Part shown: positions 1-5,334 of the stretch, piece after piece
Layout: each line of letters begins with the position of its first letter
How positions within the stretch are numbered: the first letter of the stretch is position 1
From: Myxococcales bacterium
GTDB taxonomy: Bacteria > Myxococcota_A > UBA9160 > SMWR01
DNA: 5,334 nucleotides
NCBI GenBank assembly: GCA_022571825.1
Contig: JACZXC010000240.1
Coordinates: 1-5,334 of the forward strand
Direction: 5' to 3'
The notes under the pieces: model-generated
Seen by the model: only the letters and a program-made list of their open reading frames with translations
What the model was told of the DNA's origin: nothing
Database searches by the model: none
Program-made: the position numbers and the translations under genes

Positions 1-1
1 C

Positions 2-409
2 GTGGAGGCGATGGCGGAGGCCGTCGCCGACATGGACGCCGGACGCGCGCGCCGCGAGCCCCAGGACGCATCGCGGGCGACCGCCCAGGGGCTGATCGGC
101 GATGCCGAGGCCCGCATCGACTGGTCGCGCCCAGTCTCCGAAGTGGATCGGTGGGTCCGCGGATGCGATCCTCAGCCCGGTGCCTTTGGTCTGTGGAAGG
201 GCGAGAAGGTTCGCCTCTTCGACGGGAGTCTCGTCCCCGGCGGGGATGCCTCGAAACCCGGGACGATCGTCGACGTTCGGGATGGGAAGTTGCTGATCGC
301 CGCAGACGGGGGGTGTATCGCCGTGGGTCGCGTTCGCATCGGCGACGGCAAGAAAGTTCCCGCCGCCGCGTCCGGCCTCGGCCTCGGCGGCGAGGAACGC
401 CTCGGCTGA
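2..409 (+). CDS. Formyltransferase-family protein, C-terminal part (10-formyl-THF hydrolase/FDH-like)
   Basis: This is the 3' end of a gene that begins before the window; the GTG at base 2 is only the first in-frame start codon visible. The visible 135 residues match the C-terminal subdomain of the formyltransferase superfamily: a PQ (20-21) in the linker, RIDW (38-41), WVRGCDPQPGA (51-61), and a beta-rich tail through GDGKKV (114-119). The RG-x-DP-x-PGA form and the short tail fit the folate hydrolase domain of 10-formyl-tetrahydrofolate dehydrogenase (ALDH1L) better than Met-tRNA formyltransferase, which has a longer C-terminal domain. In ALDH1L this domain is followed by a carrier-protein domain and an aldehyde dehydrogenase. 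Here the protein stops right after it, so it is a stand-alone enzyme. The expected role is cytoplasmic: taking the formyl group from 10-formyl-THF, by hydrolysis or transfer. The catalytic Asn-His-Asp residues lie upstream, outside the window. The stop is one base before the next gene, indicating cotranscription. The family is fairly sure; the exact substrate is not. Confidence 0.8.
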   Translation: MEAMAEAVADMDAGRARREPQDASRATAQGLIGDAEARIDWSRPVSEVDRWVRGCDPQPGAFGLWKGEKVRLFDGSLVPGGDASKPGTIVDVRDGKLLIAADGGCIAVGRVRIGDGKKVPAAASGLGLGGEERLG

Positions 410-410
410 A

Positions 411-1001
411 ATGCGCGGCACCGAGCCGCCGACCCCCGAGGCGCTCGCGGGTCGGCTCGGTCTCGACCAGGCGGGTTTCAATCTCGTCGGTTCCCTGGCG
501 ATCCCCCGCTACGACTCCCTGGTTTCCGAAGCCTGGCGGGGTGCCTAGAAGGGAGCCCCGGCGCGATCGGCTCTCGTAGTCGCCAGCGGCGGGCGGGCGC
601 TGTTCAGCGCCTTTGCCGCGTCCCCCGAGTCGACTCTTCCCGGTGATTCCCTCGATGCCTACACCCGACGGGTGGTCGATCGCGCGGCGCATCGTCTCGG
701 GGGCGCTGCCCGGTCGGTCTACGCCTTCGAGAAGCGCGGCGGGGTCTACGCGGACTTCGTCGCCCTGGCCGAGGCCTCGGGGCTGGGAGCTCCGAGCCGC
801 CTGGGACTGTGGCTCCATCCGGAGTTCGGCCCCTGGATGTCGATCCGCGCCATCACCCGCGCCTCCCACGCCTTCCAGGGGGGCCCCGATCGGCCCTGCG
901 CGCTGCGCTGCGACGCGCGTCGGGCCTGCGTCGTCGGTCCCGACCATGCCGACACAACGACTGCCGAGGCCCACCACCTGCGCAGTGCCCCCGCCTCTTG
1001 A
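411..1001 (+). pseudogene. MMACHC/CblC-like protein gene interrupted by an in-frame TAG
   Basis: One frame reads from ATG 411 to TGA 999-1001 but is broken by TAG at 546-548 (codon 46). Residues on both sides look like one protein. Before the stop there is FNLVGSLAIPRYDSLV. After it comes ARSALVVASGGRALFSAF, then a helix with DSLDAYTRRVV, then APSRLGLWLHPEFGPWMSIR (L135 to R146). This last motif parallels HPRFGGWFAIR of MMACHC, the cytosolic protein that strips the upper ligand from cobalamins; the order of the earlier blocks also matches. The C-terminus has PCALRCDARRACVVGP, resembling the second cysteine cluster of bacterial QueG/CblC-related ferredoxin-like proteins. The first cluster that I expect before it is absent. 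The possible Shine-Dalgarno GAGGAA (392-397) is 13 bases from the ATG, which is long, but the ATG follows the previous stop by one base. The next in-frame start after the TAG is GTG 672, too late to keep the fold. This could be a pseudogene, a readthrough gene or a sequence error. The family call rests on remembered motifs; substrate activity is unknown. Confidence 0.65.
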
Positions 1002-1025
1002 CAATCGGCTCCGATGGCTCAAATT
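998..1025 (+). promoter_or_regulatory. Candidate sigma-70-type promoter for the EF-G operon
   Basis: A perfect TTGACA (998-1003) is followed after 16 bases by CAAATT (1020-1025), which agrees with TATAAT at three of six positions, including the second A and final T. The -35 box overlaps the TGA stop of the upstream interrupted gene. Transcription from here would give a leader of roughly 125 bases before the EF-G start. The -10 box is weak, so this is only a candidate. Confidence 0.4.
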
Positions 1026-1055
1026 CCTGCCTCTTCCTGCCGAAGGAACCTGGTC

Positions 1056-1130
1056 ATGGCGCCAGGGGCCTCCAGTATCCGAAGCGAACGGCTCGGGCGG
1101 TGCCCTCCCCCACAGGCTGGCGGTTGGTGA
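1056..1130 (+). CDS. Possible 24-codon leader ORF upstream of EF-G
   Basis: ATG 1056 is preceded by GAAGGAA (1042-1048) at a spacing of 7 bases, a better ribosome-binding site than the one in front of EF-G. The frame runs 24 codons to TGA 1128-1130. The product begins MAPGASSIRSERLG and contains a PPP stretch followed by QAGGW; it matches no family I know. Its stop overlaps GTG 1127-1129, an in-frame alternative start for EF-G (GTGA overlap), so translation could be coupled. An ORF this short in GC-rich DNA can arise by chance, and there is no other evidence that it is translated. Confidence 0.25.
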   Translation: MAPGASSIRSERLGRCPPPQAGGW

Positions 1131-1156
1131 GGACTCACGGCGATTGGGGCGAAGGG

Positions 1157-3250
1157 ATGATCGATCAGTCCAGGATTCGAAATATCGGCATCAGCGCTCA
1201 CATCGACTCGGGGAAGACCACCCTCACTGAGCGAATCCTCTTCTATACCGGACGAATTCACGCGATCCACGAGGTCAAGGGCAAGGACTCCGTCGGCGCC
1301 ACGATGGACTCGATGGATCTCGAGCGCGAGCGCGGGATCACCATCCAGAGCGCGGCGACGCACTCGGTCTGGAACGGCCATCACATCAACATCATCGATA
1401 CCCCCGGCCACGTGGACTTCACGATCGAAGTGGAACGAGCCCTGCGCGTGCTCGATGGGGCAGTGCTGATCCTGTGCGGTGTAGCCGGAGTGCAATCTCA
1501 GTCCCTGACCGTGGATCGGCAGATGCGGCGGTACCGGGTTCCGCGCCTGGCGTTCATCAACAAGCTCGATCGCTCGGGGGCCAATCCCCAGCGCGTCGTG
1601 CAACAGCTGCGGGACAAGCTCGGCCACAACGCGGTCCCGATGCAGCTGCCGATCGGGCTGGAGTCGCAATTCGAGGGTGTGATCGATCTCGTCGTCATGA
1701 AGGCATTCACCTTCGAGGGTCCGAACGGCGAGCACGTGGTCGCCCGGGAGATTCCTGCCGAGTCCCGGAACCATGCCGGGACCGCCCGGGAGACGATGCT
1801 CGACGCGGTGTCGATGTTCTCGGACGCGCTGACCGAGGCCATCCTCGAGGAACGGGTGACGGAAGATCTGATCCATGCGGCGGTGCGTTCCGGAACGCTG
1901 GCGATGGATCTCACCCCGGTGTTTCTGGGGTCGGCCTACAAGAACAAGGGCGTTCAGTCGCTGCTCGATGCCGTGAACCACTACCTGCCGGCCCCGACGG
2001 ATACCGAGAATGCGGCCATCGACTTGTCCAACGACGAGGCGCCGCTGATTCTCGAGAGCGACCCGAACAAGCCCCTGGTCGCCCTCGCGTTCAAGCTCGA
2101 AGATGGCCGCTATGGCCAACTGACCTACGTTCGCGTCTATCAGGGCACGATCCGGAAGGGCGAATTCATCGTCAACAGCCGTACCGAGCGGCGGCACAAG
2201 GTCGGGCGACTGGTCCGGATGCACGCCGACGACATGCAGGAAATCGAATACGCGGGAGCGGGGGATATCGTCGCGCTGTTCGGGATCGAGTGCGCCTCGG
2301 GAGATACCTTCACGGACGAGACGGTACGGATCTCGATGTCCTCGATGTACGTCCCCGACCCCGTCATCTCGCTTTCGGTCAGACCCACCGATCAGAAAGC
2401 CCAGGACAACATGGCCAAGGCGCTCGGGCGCTTCGTTCGCGAAGATCCGACCTTCCGGTCGAGGGTGGATCCGGAGAGCGGACAGACAATCATTTCCGGC
2501 ATGGGCGAGCTCCATCTCGACGTCTACGTCGAGCGGATGAAGCGGGAGTATCAGTGCGAGGTCGAGACCGGTGCGCCCCAGGTCGCGTATCGCGAGACGA
2601 TCTCCCATCGCTCCGATTTTCACTACGTCCACAAGAAGCAGACAGGCGGTGCCGGACAGTTCGGCGTCGTGGCCGGATACGTCGAGCCCCTGGGGGAGGG
2701 TGGGTCGGACTTCGAGTTCGTGAACGAGGTCCGGGGGGGCCGGATTCCCACCGAGTTCATCCCGTCGGTCGAGAAGGGGTTCCGGGCCTGCCTCGCCAAG
2801 GGCCGGCTGATCGGATTTCCGGTGATCGGACTGCGGGTCGTGCTGACCGACGGGAAATCGCACACCGTCGACTCGTCGGACAACGCGTTCCAGGCGGCGG
2901 CCCGCGGCGCCTTTCGCCAGGTCTATCCCCGGGCAGGGCCGAGAATCCTGGAGCCGGTGATGAAGCTCGAGGTCGAAGCCCCCCCGGAATTTCAGGGTTC
3001 CATTCTCAAGACCATCATGCAGCGGCGTGGTACCGTGATCGGCACCACCGAAGAGGCCGGAGGGTTCTGCCGGGTAGAATCCGAGGTTCCGCTGGCAGCG
3101 ATGTTCGGATACGCAACCGAGCTTCGATCGGCGACCCAGGGTAAGGCGGAGTTCACCATGGAGTTCGCCCGCTATCTACCGGTATCCGTCGACGTGCGGA
3201 AGGCGCTCAGGGAGAAGTACGACACTCAGATGCCGGAGGAGGACGATTAG
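1157..3250 (+). CDS. fusA: Translation elongation factor G, spdEFG1 / mitochondrial EF-G1 type
   Basis: This GTPase drives tRNA-mRNA translocation on the ribosome. The 697 residues are full length for EF-G. G-domain motifs are intact: AHIDSGKT (14-21), RGITI (59-63), DTPGH (81-85), NKLD (135-138) and GSA (258-260). Domain III has GMGELHLD (448-455). Both domain IV tip loops are present: HKKQTGGAGQ (492-501) and HTVDSSD with His569, equivalent to the His important for translocation in E. coli EF-G. The switch I region (EVKGKDSVGATMDSM) and TIQSAAT are like mitochondrial EF-G1 rather than the usual bacterial form, which marks it as spdEFG1. Organisms with this type usually carry a second EF-G (spdEFG2) specialised for ribosome recycling. 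ATG 1157 gives the expected short N-terminus before RIRNIGISAHID. Its Shine-Dalgarno is poor (GGGG at 1146-1149), and GTG 1127 is an alternative adding ten residues. The ATPase gene follows after 21 bases. Confidence 0.96.
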   Translation: MIDQSRIRNIGISAHIDSGKTTLTERILFYTGRIHAIHEVKGKDSVGATMDSMDLERERGITIQSAATHSVWNGHHINIIDTPGHVDFTIEVERALRVLDGAVLILCGVAGVQSQSLTVDRQMRRYRVPRLAFINKLDRSGANPQRVVQQLRDKLGHNAVPMQLPIGLESQFEGVIDLVVMKAFTFEGPNGEHVVAREIPAESRNHAGTARETMLDAVSMFSDALTEAILEERVTEDLIHAAVRSGTLAMDLTPVFLGSAYKNKGVQSLLDAVNHYLPAPTDTENAAIDLSNDEAPLILESDPNKPLVALAFKLEDGRYGQLTYVRVYQGTIRKGEFIVNSRTERRHKVGRLVRMHADDMQEIEYAGAGDIVALFGIECASGDTFTDETVRISMSSMYVPDPVISLSVRPTDQKAQDNMAKALGRFVREDPTFRSRVDPESGQTIISGMGELHLDVYVERMKREYQCEVETGAPQVAYRETISHRSDFHYVHKKQTGGAGQFGVVAGYVEPLGEGGSDFEFVNEVRGGRIPTEFIPSVEKGFRACLAKGRLIGFPVIGLRVVLTDGKSHTVDSSDNAFQAAARGAFRQVYPRAGPRILEPVMKLEVEAPPEFQGSILKTIMQRRGTVIGTTEEAGGFCRVESEVPLAAMFGYATELRSATQGKAEFTMEFARYLPVSVDVRKALREKYDTQMPEEDD

Positions 3251-3260
3251 CGACTCGCGC

Positions 3261-3266
3261 GGGAGG
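3261..3266 (+). promoter_or_regulatory. Strong ribosome-binding site deciding a TTG start
   Basis: GGGAGG lies 5 bases before TTG 3272. It is the strongest Shine-Dalgarno match in the window and supports the TTG as the real start of the ATPase gene. It lies wholly within the 21-base gap after the EF-G stop. Confidence 0.75.
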
Positions 3267-3271
3267 ACCGC

Positions 3272-3961
3272 TTGTACCGAAAGTTTCTGAACGCCCGCAA
3301 TCCGCTGCGCTTGCTCGAGAAGGGCCTCCACGGCGGACTCGGAGGCGGCAATCTCGGCATCGTCATCGCCGGTCCCGGAGTGGGGAAGACGGCTTTTCTG
3401 GTGGGCGTCGCCCTCGATGAGCTGATGCGCGGCGGCAGTGTTCTGCACGTCTGCGTGGATCACCCGGTTTCACACGTTCGGGCCCACTACGACACGGTCT
3501 TCGAAGAGCTGGCCTCGTCGACCCATCTGGAAGACGAGGCCGGGGTGCACATCGACCTGGATCGCCACCGGCGCATTCGGGTCTATCCACCCGAGACATT
3601 CACGCCCGCGAAGCTTCGCGAGGCCATCGCGCTCGAGACTGAAACGGGATCCCCCCCCTCCCTCGTGATCCTCGAGGGGCTCGATCTTGACTCGGTTCGT
3701 TACAACGACCTGGTCGACTTCAAGGGGTTGGCGCGAAAGCTCGACGTCGAATTCTGGCTGTCGGCCACCAGTGCGGAAGAGCGAGTCGGCTCGGTGCCGG
3801 AGCGGATCGAGGCTTTCGGGGACCTGGTGAGCGTGATCCTCGCGCTGGAGCCCGGGAAAGACGCCGTGGCCCTGAGGGCGCTCAAGGATCACGAGAATCC
3901 CGACCTCACCGCGCTGCACCTGGCGCTGGATCCCCGCACGCTTCTCTTGATCCGCAGCTAG
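3272..3961 (+). CDS. RecA/KaiC-like P-loop ATPase of unknown function
   Basis: A 229-aa single-domain P-loop ATPase, probably cytoplasmic, with no signal peptide or membrane segment. An N-terminal GLHGGLGGGNLGIVIA strand leads into Walker A GPGVGKT (34-40). A second strand, SVLHVCVDHPVSHVR (56-70), resembles the strand after helix 1 in KaiC/RadA proteins. The Walker B-type strand is SLVILEGLD (130-138), with acidic residues E135 and D138. A further strand, EFWLSATSAEE, is followed by FGDLVSVILALEP and a short terminal beta hairpin, as in RecA-fold proteins where a filament or ring partner is sensed. There is no recognisable DNA-binding, helicase or KaiC phosphorylation region. I recall similar small ATPases in delta-proteobacteria, annotated only as hypothetical. 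It begins at TTG behind a strong ribosome-binding site and is almost certainly cotranscribed with EF-G, hinting at a role linked to translation or growth control, but this is inference. An eight-C run (3651-3658) does not break the frame. Confidence 0.8.
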   Translation: MYRKFLNARNPLRLLEKGLHGGLGGGNLGIVIAGPGVGKTAFLVGVALDELMRGGSVLHVCVDHPVSHVRAHYDTVFEELASSTHLEDEAGVHIDLDRHRRIRVYPPETFTPAKLREAIALETETGSPPSLVILEGLDLDSVRYNDLVDFKGLARKLDVEFWLSATSAEERVGSVPERIEAFGDLVSVILALEPGKDAVALRALKDHENPDLTALHLALDPRTLLLIRS

Positions 3962-4018
3962 ACCCCTATGGAGCGACCGGTTCCATTCGGGTTTCTCTGA
4001 GCCGGGCCATGGGAGGTC

Positions 4019-4045
4019 GGTGGAGCCGCCTTCGGGCGGCTCACC
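4019..4045. terminator. UUCG-loop hairpin between convergent genes
   Basis: GAGCCGCC (4023-4030) pairs with GGCGGCTC (4035-4042) around a TTCG loop. The stem can extend by GGTG/CACC if one G is bulged. It lies in the 79-base gap between the converging ATPase and membrane-protein genes and covers part of the latter's stop codon. No T-tract follows on either strand, so it is not a classic intrinsic terminator, but position and stability suggest a bidirectional terminator or 3'-end stabiliser. The rest of the gap (3962-4018) shows nothing clear. Confidence 0.55.
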
Positions 4046-5333
4046 ACATGCAGTAGCCGCGCCCGGTGTCGGGAACGGCGCGCAGGAGCAGGAACTTGTT
4101 CAGCAGATAGGGAACCCGGGATAGCTCGGGATCGCGTTCGGCATGGGTGTGATGGATCCGCTCGCCGTGGCGTTCGTAGTCGATGGCGATGCCGGTTTCG
4201 CCCCGCGCCGCGAGCTCGCTCACCCGTCGGCGCAGGGCGAAGTAGGGGAGCTGCCAGGTCGGCGGCGACGACAGGTAGGCGAGCTTGGGACGGCTCAACA
4301 CGAAGCTCGAGAAGTAGTTGAAGGTCTTCCAGGAGGGTCCCGCGAGCTTGTCGAGTACGACGTCGCTGGAGGCGCGGATCACCACCAGGTCGTCGAGGTT
4401 GTCGAAGACCTGCCAGGAGGCGGGAATGAACAGGTGGTTCGACCTCCCGCCACCGGTCTGGAGATTGCTGAACATGGCGAAGACCTGGGTGTTCTTGAGC
4501 CCGAGGTGGGGCGCCAGTCCGTTCAGGAAGACCAACAGCGGCAACAGGGCCAGACCCCAATGCGGAATCCGCAGCGCTCCCGGCGCCCCGGCAACCCGCC
4601 ACCCCGTCTTGAGAAGCCGGAAGGCGTAGGTCGCGATGAGCGCGCCGGCGTACACGAACCACAGGCCCAGGTGGAGGTCATGGCCGATCAGGGGAGCACC
4701 GGTGTCGCCGAGCTCGACTCTGTTCCCCAGGGTCCACAGGACCGTGGTGGTGACGGCGGCGATACCGACCAGGATCGTCAGGCTCCGATCGAGCACCGCG
4801 CGGATCCGTCCCCCCCGCGAACCCGGGTGGAGTCGGATCGGGAAGCGGGCCGCGAGAGGCCCCGGGGCCTGGAAGAACGCGAGGGGCGCGAAGAGCGCCA
4901 GCATGGCCAGCAGCGTCGCGGAGAAACCGATATACGCCGCGCCGAGCATCGTGTGGAATCCCGCGGCCAGGGCGATCCCGGCGCAGCGAGTGGATCGGAA
5001 CACGAGCAGCATGGGAATCCCCGCCTCCACGACCAGCGTTCCGTAGATGCCGAAGTACTCGACCCACAGGCCCGACGGGAACCAGGGCAATACCCGCCGA
5101 AGGTTGGCGAGTTGACCGGGACCGCAGGAGACTTCGAGGGAGAAGAAGTCGACGTTCAGCTTCTGGACGACGGCCCAGAAGTACATGACGATCAGGACCC
5201 AACGCAGCGCCGGGGCGAAGCTGTCGTAGAGTTCGCCGGGCGCGATTGAGTCGCGCGGGCGCGCGAGCTTGAGGCGCGCGCCCGCCAGCAGGATGGCCAC
5301 TGCCGCCACCAGCAGCAGGATCGCGTGGCTGGA
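4041..5333 (-). CDS. HTTM / vitamin K-dependent gamma-carboxylase-like membrane protein, 5'-truncated
   Basis: The frame stays open to the window edge, and a hydrophobic helix crosses the GTG at 5309-5307, so the true start is beyond the window. Numbered from that GTG, 422 residues are visible, with about eight membrane segments: near 1-11, 34-48, 86-104, 108-127, 129-146, 176-194, 214-233 and 251-267. YFWAVVQKLNVDFFS (43-57), with Lys50 at the end of a helix, and VVEAGIPM followed by GFHTMLG (93-123) are typical of HTTM proteins, bacterial relatives of the gamma-glutamyl carboxylase that modifies Glu in human clotting factors. FSNLQTGGGRSNH (280-292) starts a non-membrane C-terminal region of about 140 residues. 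The bacterial members have no proven general function; vitamin K-dependent carboxylation cannot be assumed. The gene stands alone here, convergent with the EF-G operon, and its TGA lies in the shared hairpin. Family call is good, substrate unknown. Confidence 0.7.
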   Translation of the reverse strand, partial: SSHAILLLVAAVAILLAGARLKLARPRDSIAPGELYDSFAPALRWVLIVMYFWAVVQKLNVDFFSLEVSCGPGQLANLRRVLPWFPSGLWVEYFGIYGTLVVEAGIPMLLVFRSTRCAGIALAAGFHTMLGAAYIGFSATLLAMLALFAPLAFFQAPGPLAARFPIRLHPGSRGGRIRAVLDRSLTILVGIAAVTTTVLWTLGNRVELGDTGAPLIGHDLHLGLWFVYAGALIATYAFRLLKTGWRVAGAPGALRIPHWGLALLPLLVFLNGLAPHLGLKNTQVFAMFSNLQTGGGRSNHLFIPASWQVFDNLDDLVVIRASSDVVLDKLAGPSWKTFNYFSSFVLSRPKLAYLSSPPTWQLPYFALRRRVSELAARGETGIAIDYERHGERIHHTHAERDPELSRVPYLLNKFLLLRAVPDTGRGYCMW

Positions 5334-5334
5334 C

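Noticed and set aside
546..548. TAG as a pyrrolysine codon
   Set aside because: Nothing in the window supports it, the EF-G and ATPase genes both end in TAG, and the CblC-like family is not a known pyrrolysine protein; kept only as something to exclude.
809..1156. Upstream extension of the EF-G frame by 116 codons
   Set aside because: It overlaps the CblC-like frame, has no EF-G similarity, and EF-G proteins begin only a few residues before the GISAHID motif.
1019..2863. Long 614-codon minus-strand ORF opposite EF-G
   Set aside because: It is the antisense shadow of a GC-rich, highly conserved gene; its product is low in complexity and matches no family.
1474..3144. 556-codon plus-strand ORF in another frame of EF-G
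   Set aside because: It lies wholly inside the conserved EF-G frame and is rich in Arg, Gly and Ala, as expected for a shifted frame in GC-rich DNA.
3651..3658. Eight-C run as a frameshift site in the ATPase gene
   Set aside because: Walker A upstream and the Walker B-like strand and C-terminus downstream are in the same frame, so no shift is needed.
4143..5249. 368-codon plus-strand ORF opposite the HTTM-like gene
   Set aside because: The minus strand has coherent membrane helices and family motifs; the plus-strand product is a hydrophilic Glu/Gln/Arg-rich shadow.

Overview
The window is a GC-rich bacterial segment with high GC at third codon positions. The best taxonomic clue is its elongation factor G. 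It is of the spdEFG1 type, named for spirochaetes, planctomycetes and delta-proteobacteria, and is the bacterial relative of mitochondrial EF-G1. Together with the high GC content and a RecA/KaiC-like ATPase of a kind I associate with delta-proteobacteria, this suggests Myxococcota or another lineage of the former Deltaproteobacteria. That placement is an inference.

Left part (1-1001, + strand): the 3' end of a formyltransferase-family gene, most like the 10-formyl-tetrahydrofolate hydrolase domain of FDH/ALDH1L. One base after its stop comes a gene resembling MMACHC/CblC (cobalamin processing). That gene is interrupted by an in-frame TAG at codon 46 and seems to lack an internal cysteine-rich segment, so it is probably a decayed gene. 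A folate enzyme next to a cobalamin-type protein suggests a one-carbon theme.

Middle part (1002-3961, + strand): a leader region with a TTGACA -35 candidate and a possible 24-codon leader ORF. It is followed by a complete EF-G gene (697 aa, all five domains) and, 21 bases later, a 229-aa P-loop ATPase of the RecA/KaiC-like class. The ATPase starts at TTG behind a strong Shine-Dalgarno sequence. The last two genes look like one operon.

Right part (3962-5334): a short convergent intergenic region with a UUCG-loop hairpin, then a minus-strand, 5'-truncated gene for a polytopic membrane protein of the HTTM / vitamin K-dependent gamma-carboxylase-like type. It has a long non-membrane C-terminal region.

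I see no CRISPR array, tRNA, rRNA, insertion sequence or long repeat. The most unusual items are the amber-interrupted CblC-like gene, the pairing of EF-G with an uncharacterised ATPase, and the possible leader ORF whose stop overlaps an alternative EF-G start. I do not see convincing evidence of a wholly new system.
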